A DNA stretch of 64,000 nucleotides from Microbulbifer celer (GTDB lineage Bacteria; Pseudomonadota; Gammaproteobacteria; Pseudomonadales; Cellvibrionaceae): positions 186,001 to 250,000 of the forward strand of contig NZ_CP087715.1 of NCBI RefSeq assembly GCF_020991125.1. Reading direction: 5' to 3'. This document shows positions 26,601 through 35,055 of this stretch, in pieces. Under the pieces are notes generated by a model that was given only the letters and a program-made list of their open reading frames with translations, did not search any database and was not told the origin of the DNA. Made by a program: the position numbers and the translations under genes. Position 1 is the first letter of the stretch; every line of letters begins with the position of its first letter.

Positions 26601-29600
26601 AGAGCGAACTACCGAAAGTGTCTTTACCCTCGATAACCGTGTTTCTCCCTGGATAGTTGGGTTTGTAAGCGGTAAAGCAGTAAATCACTATGATGGTGCA
26701 AGTGACTTAGCTCCTGATCGAAGCCAGATTGTTACCGCTATTCCCTACCAAGGTAGTAATAAGGTAGGAGCTGTTACACGTTTCCCTGAAGACCCAGACC
26801 TAGAGTTATCTACTACCTATACTTATGATGGCTACGGTAATGTATTAACGGAGACAACATTCGGTGTTAATGTTGATACAAGAACAGCTTCCGCAAGTGG
26901 TTACATCGATGCTCGGTACCCTAGCCAGCTCACGAATGCGCTCGAACAGCCGATGACGGTCACTTACGACAAGCGATTTGGAGCGCCTAAAAAAATTACC
27001 AACGCTAATTCCAAGTTAACAGAAACTACATACGATGAGTTTGGTCGAGAGATTTCTCGGAAGAATATTGATGGTGTCGAGTTCACGACAAGTTATAGTG
27101 TGTGTTATTCCTCTACTTGTCCTGTTTACAACAATGTAATTACCGCATATAAGGTGACGACAAGTTCACCGGTTACACCTCTTTCTGAACGATACTTTGA
27201 TATTCTCGGTCGGCCGGTACAGCTTGATGTCGAGTCATTCGATGGCACTAAGGTGTCGCGAAAGGAATACAACTACGATGAGGCTGGTCGCCTGTACTTG
27301 GAAACCGAGCCGTATTATGAAAACGAAACTAAACCGATATCGATTTATAAGTACGATATTCGAAATCGAATTGAATCAATACAAAAGGCTGCTGGCGGTG
27401 AGGTAAGAGCAACTTATAGTCCTCTGTCTTCAGAAGGGAAAGTGAAAGTCACTGTTGAAGAGGATGTATATGATCACGGTGGAAGTTTTGTTGAAACGCA
27501 AAAGAAGGTATCGCACTACAATGTAGCGGGTGACCTGGTTGAAACGATCGATGCATTCGGGACCGTGGATCAGGTATCGACTGTTTATGAGCATGATGGG
27601 ATGGGGCTGCTTGAGAGTGTGGTGATTAATGGTGACCCTGCAACAGAGTCAACATTCGATTACGATGCGGCAGGAAATCGTACCTTCCTATCTGATCCCA
27701 ATTTGGGCACAGTCACTACAACTTATACCGCACTTAATGAAGTCTGGAACCAGATTGATGGAAAACTTCAAGAAATAGATTATCGCTATGATAAGTTAGG
27801 TCGCATTGTAGAAAAGACGAATTCTGATGGGGTTGCTCACTGGAATTACGACCCTGAAGGTGCAATCGGCCAGCTCGCTAACACTGTTTATACAGAAGAT
27901 GGCGTGGAAATTTTCCGTGAAAGCTATTTCTATATCGACTCGAAAGTTGATTATAAAACCACCGCTTTGGTTGCCGGGGGGCTGAGTAAGTCCTATCGTC
28001 ATGATTATGACTATGACGGGCTGGGGCGCTTACAATACATCACCTACCCCAGTGGCGTTGAGGCGCATTATCAGTATAACTCTGCAGGCTATTTGGAAGC
28101 GATTACAGATGGTAGCTCCACGCTTAAAAGCATCGTAGATACTACAGCTGGTGGTCACTCTATCGCAGAGACCTACGGAAATGGCGTTGCGACAAGTCGT
28201 GTATACGATCCGATGACAGGGCAACTTGAATCCATAGCGACACTGGGCGCAAGTACTATTCAGGATAATACATACGAGTGGCGGACTAACGGAACGCTGG
28301 AGAGCAGAGTATCATCGGTCGGCGCTGTAAAGCGCGAAGAGTTTACCTACGACTCGATTAATCGACTCAAAACTTCGGATACTAGAGTGGATGGATCTTT
28401 GATTCGTTCACTCTCGAACGAGTATGACAAGTTAGGGAATATTTTATCGAAAACTAGCACTAACTCTGAGTACGCTAGTGTCAGCGGTTATCAATATGGA
28501 CAGGGCGGTAATGCTGGTCGCAACGCTGTCAGTTACGTATCCGTAAATGGAGAGGGATATAACCTACATTATGATAATAATGGAGCTATCACCAGATACG
28601 ACGCTGTATCTGGTGACGATAAGTGGATAACCTGGAATGGAAGGCATCTGCCGACGGAGATCACGGTGGGTAGCTCCAAGTCGACGGAAACACCGACGGC
28701 TCGAGATCGATTCAAGTACGGTCCGAGTGGGCAGAGGTTCTACCGTGAAAGCGCATGGTGGGATGAAGCGAGTCAGTCCATGCAATCAGAAAAGGTGTTT
28801 ATAGTCGGGGGCTATGAAGATGTTCTTCCGGCGAATGATCCAGATTACCAGCGTATTCAAAAGGTGCAGATAGAGAAAAATATCCAGCACGTGGCGCTTA
28901 CTGATATCGCAGGCATCTCTTTTGGAACGTTTGAATACATACACAGAGATCATCTCGGTTCCATTGAAAAGGTTACCGATGAAACCGGCAATATCATTCT
29001 TGATAGTAGCTTCGATGCATTTGGTTCTCGTCGCGACACCAGCTGGCAGAGCGAGATATCGGCTAGTGACTTGGAGAGTGTTCTCACTGCCCAGGGATTG
29101 ACCACCAAGAGAGGATTCACTGGTCACGAACATTTGGATCGTACTGGTTTGATTCATATGAATGGGCGTTTGTACGACCCAACCTTAGGCCGGTTCCTGA
29201 GTCCCGACCCATTTGTCCAGGCGCCAGCTAATAGTCAAAGTTGGAATCGTTATAGTTATGTATTTAACAGTCCACTTAATTTCACTGACCCTAGTGGTTT
29301 CATAGGAATCCGCCAGAAGTTCCACGACTCGACAGGTGGAGGAAGCTCTGATGGCTGGGACGTCTATGTTGTTGGAAATCGGCTGGGTAGTGGATTTAAG
29401 GAGACCACCTGGAATGATGTAATCCGTGAATACGGTAACTACTATGACAACCGTAGGACTCCTGGTGAAGAAATAGCTATAGCTTCATCGACCGATGGTG
29501 AGGATGAAACAATTGACGAAGTTGTTTGTAATGCGGATCCAGAAACCGGAGAGTGTGCACAAGAGGATCCGCAGTTCAATTCAAACGACCCAAATTATCA

Positions 29601-29988
29601 TGAGTACGAATTACGCACCCAAATTTGTCATACGATGACAACTAGTTGTACAGCGCAGAATGTCTATTCAGCACTGAAACGATTCCCTGCACCTGGATAT
29701 GATGGGACAAGTTCCGTTGAGAATGGACAAGTTGCAAATGTTCCAGGCTTGGGACACGTAACACATATTGTTAATGATGATCGAATGTCAGTTGTGAATG
29801 TGACAATGGGTGACCACTTGCTTTATCCAGGCAAAGTCGTGAGGAGTGTTGTTGTGGAGGGGCCGAAAATTTATGTGAATACATATGGTGATGGTACTGG
29901 CCCGCTAGGAACTATGAATGAGATTTTAGACAATGTTGTCTGGGAGCCGGTGGATTGGAAGATACGTAATGCGATATATAATGAATAG
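23674..29988 (+). CDS. Secreted SpvB/TcdB-like RHS-repeat protein with C-terminal toxin-type tail
   Basis: A 2104-residue protein starting at a GTG (23674) after GGGGAAAA. Order of parts: signal peptide (1-22, ending SALA); about four fibronectin-III-like domains (24-440); SpvB-like domain (about 448-760, beginning near VPVEVAPGVNGLMPNVGIHYSG); a TcdB-middle-like segment; then YD/RHS repeats (about 1040-1740, such as YDEAGRLYLETE). The RHS core boundary is at about 1745-1877, with IHRDHLGSI, GFTGHEH, GRLYDPTLGRFLSPDP and NPLNFTDPSG-type ends. The 227-residue tail after the core is unlike the rest, as in polymorphic RHS toxins. It is much more AT-rich than its neighbours. The two small genes downstream are candidate immunity genes. 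Confidence 0.9.
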   Translation: MTKILRRISGFILFFVASSALAVGLSGPTTDKTGQFRINLEGNSGYVSSFYISRDGETLGRSDTLGKNYKDVSLGESGKYRFKLTVATTCLQFYYSTCMEPDGYQSAFHYVDVALKPNRPTSASFSEITSGSVDRNGQFKFNWGTSQTPPKITGYQVQQQVNGGGWSQVYRKSSTTTRSIQRPSSGRLADGTYRYRVRAFTTVGSTTNWGDFRYSSTITVNRKPDPVGSFTQPGSGTQTTAFQVAWSPVSGQFDTVTRYELQCKIPGQSKWGDSSCTKWDDSATNNGTSTKKTINLETGSEGQYRFQARACNGRGCGDWSPAKVVVVDIPIPPPSTASFDKLPEESDYGDYDIRWKLPSGSVTSYKLERRCKLGGATCGVAGWHEIEPTGGPLSRIFEARGDIADKYQYRVKGCNVDACANSWATTAWIDVHNLEGVAPAVSLTSATSPGSIEYDASVTYQGDAAVSVPVEVAPGVNGLMPNVGIHYSGARYRERNNEVLPEDILGYGWRISGMSAIRRCVKNRPAEDSIELDTTDSICLDGEPLVLVSGAHWQAGATYRTLRDSFRLIELKVLNGKTWFQVSEPSGEVKEYGKTADSRLKAGSSVHFGWTLNRVEDSFGNEINYLYHRDTVEGINYPLEITYGNNADAKIEFLYGTRNDAPPQPLSHGEIEQEQLVLLHHIKVSLDGNLQREYRLITEPDTEEYRRLKYVQLCGYGEFGQSSECLEPLSIGWLDPDGENPIDIKTGVGEVTDGLGKTTQFHHAMMREGSVDGLFSERPFGEGVVPPGVKLLDPVNGEYRCVVTEVHRSNGFADGWHVTRYSYQGTGLVSENHWGFLGYYAQKIADAETGVVTYKQFRSDFPYIGKVARIEQYEGNYDDNLQRLTAQQFHYQSLSLDVVGGSTLYPFVKQKLQVQLENNEVIGYVAEETDLTTELISGYGELIDGEVHTKVYAQDAQVSAPGSTWGDVSVTSFSEVERTTESVFTLDNRVSPWIVGFVSGKAVNHYDGASDLAPDRSQIVTAIPYQGSNKVGAVTRFPEDPDLELSTTYTYDGYGNVLTETTFGVNVDTRTASASGYIDARYPSQLTNALEQPMTVTYDKRFGAPKKITNANSKLTETTYDEFGREISRKNIDGVEFTTSYSVCYSSTCPVYNNVITAYKVTTSSPVTPLSERYFDILGRPVQLDVESFDGTKVSRKEYNYDEAGRLYLETEPYYENETKPISIYKYDIRNRIESIQKAAGGEVRATYSPLSSEGKVKVTVEEDVYDHGGSFVETQKKVSHYNVAGDLVETIDAFGTVDQVSTVYEHDGMGLLESVVINGDPATESTFDYDAAGNRTFLSDPNLGTVTTTYTALNEVWNQIDGKLQEIDYRYDKLGRIVEKTNSDGVAHWNYDPEGAIGQLANTVYTEDGVEIFRESYFYIDSKVDYKTTALVAGGLSKSYRHDYDYDGLGRLQYITYPSGVEAHYQYNSAGYLEAITDGSSTLKSIVDTTAGGHSIAETYGNGVATSRVYDPMTGQLESIATLGASTIQDNTYEWRTNGTLESRVSSVGAVKREEFTYDSINRLKTSDTRVDGSLIRSLSNEYDKLGNILSKTSTNSEYASVSGYQYGQGGNAGRNAVSYVSVNGEGYNLHYDNNGAITRYDAVSGDDKWITWNGRHLPTEITVGSSKSTETPTARDRFKYGPSGQRFYRESAWWDEASQSMQSEKVFIVGGYEDVLPANDPDYQRIQKVQIEKNIQHVALTDIAGISFGTFEYIHRDHLGSIEKVTDETGNIILDSSFDAFGSRRDTSWQSEISASDLESVLTAQGLTTKRGFTGHEHLDRTGLIHMNGRLYDPTLGRFLSPDPFVQAPANSQSWNRYSYVFNSPLNFTDPSGFIGIRQKFHDSTGGGSSDGWDVYVVGNRLGSGFKETTWNDVIREYGNYYDNRRTPGEEIAIASSTDGEDETIDEVVCNADPETGECAQEDPQFNSNDPNYHEYELRTQICHTMTTSCTAQNVYSALKRFPAPGYDGTSSVENGQVANVPGLGHVTHIVNDDRMSVVNVTMGDHLLYPGKVVRSVVVEGPKIYVNTYGDGTGPLGTMNEILDNVVWEPVDWKIRNAIYNE

Positions 29989-30024
29989 GTTGTCGCATAA
30001 CAGGTGTTATAGAAGGTCTGTTTT

Positions 30025-30456
30025 ATGATGGCCGCACTTGGTTTTTTGTCTGCTTCGATTGCGGCAAGCGCCATTTACACTTTCTGGGCAGTTAGTGGAG
30101 ATCTCGCATTGTATGCAAGAGTATTTCCAGTTGTTTTCGTGGCGGCGCTTTTGCAATCCTTTTTGTTTGCAGGTCCAGCCTATTTATGGCTTAAAGCAAA
30201 GGGTAATTTAAGGTTGATGCCTATAATGGGAGCAGCCGTTTTGTGTGCTGTTCTACCTTGGGCAGTTTTGCACCTAATGAGTGGCTTAGATCATCAGTAT
30301 TTGCGGTCCGGCAGTCGTATACTTATTGAGGACGGTCATTTGACAATACATTGGTGGAGAAGGTTTTTTATTAATTTAGCCAAGCTGGCTTTTTGTGGGG
30401 CTGTTGCGGCAGTGGTATTTAAGGTTGTTATTGATAACAAGAAATTGAACTTATGA
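30025..30456 (+). CDS. Small polytopic membrane protein, candidate RHS immunity
   Basis: A 143-residue protein with about four hydrophobic segments (near residues 5-22, 31-54, 66-85 and 117-136) and a short hydrophilic loop with RILIEDGHLTIHWWRR near 98-113. No family is recognised. It starts 37 bases after the RHS stop and overlaps the next gene by four bases (ATGA). Low GC like the RHS tail. In polymorphic toxin loci the gene directly after the toxin is usually its immunity gene, and a membrane location would suit a toxin acting at the membrane or periplasm. That role is inferred from position only. Confidence 0.65.
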   Translation: MMAALGFLSASIAASAIYTFWAVSGDLALYARVFPVVFVAALLQSFLFAGPAYLWLKAKGNLRLMPIMGAAVLCAVLPWAVLHLMSGLDHQYLRSGSRILIEDGHLTIHWWRRFFINLAKLAFCGAVAAVVFKVVIDNKKLNL

Positions 30457-30851
30457 GAGTTATTCTAGGGCTCGTATTAGGCCTTGCCCTTTTAACACAG
30501 GCCCAAGGTCAAGTTGAGGTATCGGTGGAGGATATTCCGAAAGAAAAATGGGATTCCATGTGGCAAGAGGTGACTAGTGCAACGGGTAGTGCTGTCATTG
30601 ACGAGGGGACTAGTTATCGAGTGGATGTTCCCGATGAAATGGCTGTTTATTTTTTTACAAAGCCTAACCATACAGCACACCCTGCAGTGGTTAAGCGGTC
30701 CGTTGCAACGGAAGGACAAAGCATAGAGTTAAAGACCCAAGCATGGGTGGCAGGTTCGAAAAAGGAATTTGAGGCGTGGTTTGAGGGTTTTCTCCATCAG
30801 GACATGGAGGTCAGGAATGAGATGGATGGATCAAGCGATAACAGCGACTAG
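30453..30851 (+). CDS. Small secreted protein downstream of the RHS toxin
   Basis: A 132-residue protein with a signal peptide (MRVILGLVLGLALLTQAQGQ, cut near residue 19). The mature part is about 113 residues, acidic, with a stretch YFFTKPNHTAHPAVVKR near 68-84 and a Ser/Asp-rich C-terminus; no cysteines are seen in it. It overlaps the upstream membrane-protein gene at ATGA, so the two are translated together. A periplasmic immunity protein is plausible given the secreted toxin upstream, but no family is recognised. Confidence 0.65.
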   Translation: MRVILGLVLGLALLTQAQGQVEVSVEDIPKEKWDSMWQEVTSATGSAVIDEGTSYRVDVPDEMAVYFFTKPNHTAHPAVVKRSVATEGQSIELKTQAWVAGSKKEFEAWFEGFLHQDMEVRNEMDGSSDNSD

Positions 30852-30939
30852 AAAGAGGGTGTTCAGAATTCTGTGTCAGCCATATAGACTCACAGTTGAA
30901 TAAGGTGTGATACCTTGGCGTTTATCTATTCACGAGGCA

Positions 30940-30966
30940 TAAAAAACCCGGCACTAAGGCCGGGTT
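30940..30966 (-). terminator. Intrinsic terminator of yceJ-yceI
   Basis: On the minus strand AACCCGGC and GCCGGGTT pair around a six-base loop (30945-30966 region) and run into six T residues. It lies about 40 bases after the yceI stop. The plus-strand reading lacks a T run, so it serves mainly the minus strand. Confidence 0.85.
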
Positions 30967-31003
30967 CTCAAACGTTCATCCTGTGAGAGATGAAATCTGA
31001 CGA

Positions 31004-31570
31004 TTACTGGCGAATACCTTCCACATCCAGGATCATCTCAACGGTCTGGGAGGCCGGGCCCAGATCGTAGTCGATGCCGAAGTCTTTCAGTTTGAATTCG
31101 GTAGTGCCGGTAAAGCCTTGACGGTAGCCGCCCCACGGGTCCTTACCACCGCCCACTTCGCTGACATCGATGGTGATCGGCTTGGTTACACCGTGCAGGG
31201 TCAGGTTACCCTTCAGCAGCGCTTTACCGTCGCCTTGCGGTTCAAAGCTGGTGCTCTTGAAGGTGGCGGTGGGGAACTCGGCCACGTTCAGGAAATCTTT
31301 GCCGCGCAGGTGCTTGTCGCGCTCCGCGTGGTTACTGTTCAGGCTGGTGGTGTCCACGGTGACTTCAACAGTAGAGGCTTCGGGCTTGGCTTCATCGTAA
31401 ACAAAGTTGCCGTCGAACTTGTCGAAACGGCCATACAGCCAGCTGTAGCCCAGGTGCTTGATGCGGAACTGGACAAATGCGTGGGCGCCTTTGGTGTCGA
31501 ATTTGTAATCAGCGGCCTGGGCGGTGGCGCCAATCAGTGTGGCAAACAGCAGAACTGCAAGTTTTTTCAT
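31004..31570 (-). CDS. yceI: YceI-family periplasmic lipid-binding-type protein
   Basis: A 188-residue protein with a clear signal peptide ([19 protein letters not shown]). YceI proteins form a lipocalin-like barrel that binds isoprenoid or polyprenyl lipids such as ubiquinone-8 analogues. Motifs: [28 protein letters not shown] near residues 22-49, the [20 protein letters not shown] signature near 80-99, and [12 protein letters not shown] near 122-133. The start was chosen at 31570, preceded by GGAAGAGACC; a longer frame to 31663 overlaps the upstream gene. It is paired with the cytochrome b561 gene as in E. coli yceJI. Confidence 0.95.
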   Translation of the reverse strand: MKKLAVLLFATLIGATAQAADYKFDTKGAHAFVQFRIKHLGYSWLYGRFDKFDGNFVYDEAKPEASTVEVTVDTTSLNSNHAERDKHLRGKDFLNVAEFPTATFKSTSFEPQGDGKALLKGNLTLHGVTKPITIDVSEVGGGKDPWGGYRQGFTGTTEFKLKDFGIDYDLGPASQTVEMILDVEGIRQ

Positions 31571-31589
31571 GGTCTCTTCCTGTTTTGGT

Positions 31590-32174
31590 TTATGGACGAT
31601 TGGTTTGTAAGCTTTTTTCGTGTGCGCGGGGCCCAAGCCCCAGGATCTTGCGCAATGTGGCATCGCGGTTGATAAAATGGTGTTTCAGTGCAGCCAGGCC
31701 GTGCAGCAATACCAATCCCATCAGCGTCCACGCCAGCCACTTGTGAATGGTCCCGGCGATATCTTCCTGATTCTCCAGCCCCTGCAGCGTTGCGGGTACC
31801 GTGAACCAGTTGAAGACTTCAATAGCGCGTCCGTCCGCGGTGGAAATCAGGTAACCGGCGATGGAGATCACAATCAGCAGCAGGTAAAGCAGGCCGTGTG
31901 CCGCGCCGGCGATTTTCTGCTGCCAGCGGGGAGCCGCTTCCGGTGCCGGTGCGGGGTTGGCCCAGCGCCACAATAGCCGCGCGACCAGCAACGCAAACAG
32001 GATAATCCCTACCGCCTTGTGGATTTCCGGTCCCTGACGATACCAGGGGTCGTAATAGGAAAGCCCACGCATCCACCAGCCGAGCGCGAACATACCGATG
32101 ATTGCCGGCGCCATCAGCCAGTGGAACGCGACGGCGACCCAGCCGTAGTGAGTGTCTGTATTACGGGTCTGCAC
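31590..32174 (-). CDS. yceJ: Cytochrome b561 (YceJ-like)
   Basis: A 194-residue inner-membrane di-heme cytochrome with four membrane helices. Candidate heme ligands are the histidines in VAFHWLMAP near residue 18, [10 protein letters not shown] near 52, [10 protein letters not shown] near 144 and [13 protein letters not shown] near 158-167. The start is a GTG at 32174 with a perfect AAGGAG eight bases upstream. It probably passes electrons between the quinone pool and a periplasmic partner. The gene order with yceI immediately downstream (19 bases) is the conserved yceJI pair. Confidence 0.93.
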   Translation of the reverse strand: MQTRNTDTHYGWVAVAFHWLMAPAIIGMFALGWWMRGLSYYDPWYRQGPEIHKAVGIILFALLVARLLWRWANPAPAPEAAPRWQQKIAGAAHGLLYLLLIVISIAGYLISTADGRAIEVFNWFTVPATLQGLENQEDIAGTIHKWLAWTLMGLVLLHGLAALKHHFINRDATLRKILGLGPRAHEKSLQTNRP

Positions 32175-32401
32175 TGTAAACTCCTTGATCCGCGACCGCT
32201 TATCTCAGGTCAGGGCAGCATTATAAAAATTCTACGCGCAGGGAATAGCGCAAAAAGCTGAATCTATTGTTCGAAATTTTCGCATGAGCGCAAATAGCGG
32301 CAGGCTATTGCCAGCTGGCCAAGAGGTAATAGATCAGATTTACCGCGATAAGTTCAGGTACGATCAGGGGCTGGTGGCGAGAGTCGGCAGGATAGAAGGT
32401 T

Positions 32402-33091
32402 TCAGTGGTGGGACTGGTGGCGGCGCTCCGCGGCGTGCAGCACGCGGTCGAGGATCGCGGGCTCCAGTTGTGTACGGTCACTCAGGGTATGGGCAAGCCA
32501 CTGTAGGTCGTGCCGGGAGGGATCGTTGGCGTTGCCGTTTTCCAGCGCCAGTTGCTCCAGTTCCCAGATGACGTCCAGCAACAGTTGTGGTTCCAGGTCG
32601 CTGTCTTCATCACTCTGGAACAGGCGCTGTTCCAGCCGCTCAATGTCACGCCGCTTGACCACCAGCTCTCCGTACTGGGGATACCAACGCCCACTGAACG
32701 GCTCTGGACGGCCGTTGAAGTCGAATGTGATGCGCATTTTGTTGCCATCAGCGTCCCGCAGCAGGGGCGTATCGTTTTCTTCCGCGGGGAAGGCGGGGCG
32801 CTGGCGCAGCACACCGACGATTGCCTGCCAGTCGCTTTCGATCGTCGGGCACAGGCGCAGCGGTTGGCTGAGTTCGGTGGTGGGGGTATGGGGGTGGTCG
32901 ACATAATGGAGTTGCTGGCCGGGGCGGTACCAGTAGAGATCAAGCTGGTGGTCTTCTGCGAGGCGTGCGAGATCGTCGCTGGTGAGGGGCTCTTCGGACA
33001 GGGCGCTGAGGTGATCGACCGCCTGCTGAATACTTAGCCAGCGCCGCATATGGAAGGGTCTGCTGCCGGTTTTGCTGCCAGCCTGTGCCAT
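32402..33091 (-). CDS. Hypothetical protein, 229 aa
   Basis: A soluble, acidic 229-residue protein with no signal peptide or membrane segment. The N-terminal part (MRRWLSIQQAVDHLSAL.., near residues 15-45) resembles the helix-turn-helix-like start of excisionase or phage-regulator-type hypothetical proteins, with a following aromatic segment LDLYWYRPGQQLHYVDH. The C-terminal half is helical and Glu/Asp/Leu-rich (RDIERLEQRLFQSDEDSD near 148-165). No function can be named. It precedes palindromic element copy C and is transcribed in the same direction as corA upstream. Confidence 0.65.
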   Translation of the reverse strand: MAQAGSKTGSRPFHMRRWLSIQQAVDHLSALSEEPLTSDDLARLAEDHQLDLYWYRPGQQLHYVDHPHTPTTELSQPLRLCPTIESDWQAIVGVLRQRPAFPAEENDTPLLRDADGNKMRITFDFNGRPEPFSGRWYPQYGELVVKRRDIERLEQRLFQSDEDSDLEPQLLLDVIWELEQLALENGNANDPSRHDLQWLAHTLSDRTQLEPAILDRVLHAAERRHQSHH

Positions 33092-33184
33092 CTCCGCTCC
33101 CTATGGCTTTATGGAGTTTTACCCATCAAGGGTAGCAGGTAGCGATGGGTTTTGTTGGCTCAGGAGCTTTAGTTTTTGACTAGC

Positions 33185-33326
33185 TGGGTGGCGGTGTCGC
33201 TACCGGGTATGCCCCTGCGAGACACGAGCTAGGTGCCCCCGTAACCTATCCCTGGGGGCTCTTCTGCGAGGTCCCCTGTCGCAGAAGGTCTCGCAGGGAC
33301 ATACCCGGTATCGCCGCCTTCGCTTC
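33185..33326 (+). repeat. Palindromic intergenic element, copy C (best preserved)
   Basis: Outer arms TACCGGGTATGCCCCTGCGA plus GAC (33201-33223) and its partner at 33288-33310 pair at 22 of 23 positions. Two internal hairpins follow: GCCCCC/GGGGGC (33235-33240 with 33254-33259) and CTTCTGCGA/TCGCAGAAG (33261-33269 with 33279-33287). This gives a three-branched cruciform. It lies between corA and the 229-residue gene, both on the minus strand, and touches the corA stop codon. Confidence 0.85.
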
Positions 33327-34278
33327 ACAACCATCCCTTCTTCTTGAAATACAGAAATGGCGCCATACCCGCCATCAACATCAATAACAGTGCCCAGGGG
33401 TAGCCCAAAAGCCAGTCCAACTCCGGCATGTATTTAAAGTTCATTCCGTAGATACTGGCGACCATGGTGGGGGGTAGGAAAACCACCGCGGCAATGGAGA
33501 AGATCTTGATGATCTTGCTCTGCTCGATATTGATAAACCCCTGGGTGGAATCCATCAGAAAGTTGATCTTCTCGAACAGAAACGTGGTGTGGGAAAGCAG
33601 GGTGTCGATATCACGCAGGATACCCCAGCAGCTTTCGCGCAGGTTGGCATCGTCTTTGAATTGCCGTTGCAGAAAGGCCACAGAACGCTGGGTATCCATC
33701 AGGCACAGGCGGATCTTACCGTTGGAGTCTTCCAGTTTTGCCAGGTAGTCGATGGCTTCTTCGAGATCTGCGCCCTCGTCTTCCAGCACCAGGTGGCTGA
33801 CCTCTCCGAGCTTGAGATAGTTGTCTTCCAACGCATCGGCCAGGTTTTCCACTTTCTGTTCAAACAGTAGCGTGAGTAACTCCTGGGCACTGTGGGCTTC
33901 TACCTGGTCGCGTCGTGCCCGCATCCGCAACAGGCGGAAGTCCGCCAGTTCGCTGTCGCGCACGGTAATCAGGCGTTGCGGCTGGAGGATAAACGCCGCA
34001 GTGGCGGTTGCATGCCGACCTTCGCTCTGGGTCAGGTACAGGGAGTGAACGTGAATACCTGCGGTATCCACAAAATAACGTGCGGAAGATTCCAGTTCGT
34101 CGACATCTTCCGACTCTGGCAGTTCGGTGCGCAGTAACTGTTCCAGCAGGTCCCGTTCATCTGCCTCGGGCTCTTGCAGATCAATCCACGCCGCTTCTGC
34201 GAGGGCCCGGTTATCGTAATGACTACCGGAATTGGACTCCCTGATCTTGCCGTGCTGGATTTCAAACAGTCTGAGCAT
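33325..34278 (-). CDS. corA: CorA-family magnesium/divalent cation channel
   Basis: A 317-residue protein. A long acidic and helical cytoplasmic domain (1-255) is followed by two C-terminal membrane helices (about 255-275 and 290-310), with the family signature G278-M279-N280 in ASIYGMNFKYMPEL between them. The protein forms a pentameric channel that brings in Mg2+ (or Co2+/Ni2+). The start was placed at 34278, where AGGACGCGGCA precedes ATG; an in-frame extension reaching 34320 has less support. It has a basic KKKGWL tail, typical of the family. Confidence 0.95.
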   Translation of the reverse strand: MLRLFEIQHGKIRESNSGSHYDNRALAEAAWIDLQEPEADERDLLEQLLRTELPESEDVDELESSARYFVDTAGIHVHSLYLTQSEGRHATATAAFILQPQRLITVRDSELADFRLLRMRARRDQVEAHSAQELLTLLFEQKVENLADALEDNYLKLGEVSHLVLEDEGADLEEAIDYLAKLEDSNGKIRLCLMDTQRSVAFLQRQFKDDANLRESCWGILRDIDTLLSHTTFLFEKINFLMDSTQGFINIEQSKIIKIFSIAAVVFLPPTMVASIYGMNFKYMPELDWLLGYPWALLLMLMAGMAPFLYFKKKGWL

Positions 34279-34396
34279 TGCCGCGTCCTGATGATGATAT
34301 TGCTTACGCCATGTTCGCAAGCTCCCCGCGACAAATCAATTGCCGTCGCTGTGGCGGCAATAAGGTGCTTGGCGCTGCTGATCAAGACTCACACTA

Positions 34397-34837
34397 TCAG
34401 GAAAGCCACATGGGGAGCTCTGCACGGATTTTTTCCGAATCGCAGGTGACCAGATTTTTGCGGGACTCTCCGGCAATGGTGGCCAGGGTCGGTGAACTCA
34501 TGGACATACGCAGTGTGCCCGCCATCGACGGCTCCGCAACAATGTAGAGTTTGTCGTAACGGCCTTCCACGCGGCCTTTTTCCAGGGCGTGCGCAATGTC
34601 CCGGGCGAACTTCTGCGCACCCTGTTTGCGCAGTCCGGTGGAGGGGGACATGGCGTGGCGCCCCTCACCACTGCTGTCAAAACTGCGCCCCGGGGCGTCG
34701 GTGATCAGGTCGCGCCCTTTCATGCGACCTTCCGGATACACCATGGATTCGATTTCGTGGAGCGTTTTGGCCCGCTTTTCCCCCTCAAAGAGGCGCGCGT
34801 GCGTATGGTTTGCTACCAGTACCCAGGCTTTTGACAT
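34397..34837 (-). CDS. Host-attachment-like protein (AtsA/baeRF superfamily)
   Basis: A 146-residue soluble protein beginning SKAWVLVANHTHARLFEG, the strand-loop start typical of the host attachment protein family first described in Agrobacterium; many bacteria carry it without plant contact. It continues with a Lys/Gly/Ser-rich segment (PGRSFDSSGEGRHAMSP near 49-65) and a helical C-terminal part ending VTCDSEKIRAELP. The family is related to archaeal/bacterial release-factor eRF1-like domains and is often linked with stress or ribosome rescue. It precedes corA on the same strand by 118 bases. Confidence 0.85.
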   Translation of the reverse strand: MSKAWVLVANHTHARLFEGEKRAKTLHEIESMVYPEGRMKGRDLITDAPGRSFDSSGEGRHAMSPSTGLRKQGAQKFARDIAHALEKGRVEGRYDKLYIVAEPSMAGTLRMSMSSPTLATIAGESRKNLVTCDSEKIRAELPMWLS

Positions 34838-35055
34838 GACCTTTTACCTCTCATTTTCATTGGGTCGGTTGCGACAGGACTGCGATACAGACCCCGTGCG
34901 ACTTTTCTCCTTGATAGAGAATTCAATGGTAGAGAGTGCGGCAGGCAGTTCGTAATCCAACCGTGAGACCCGGATCAGCGCACTATACTGGCGGTGTAAT
35001 CAACCGGGGTTTCAAACCCTAGACCCAGTCCGAAATCTTGAGTAGGAGGTGTGCG

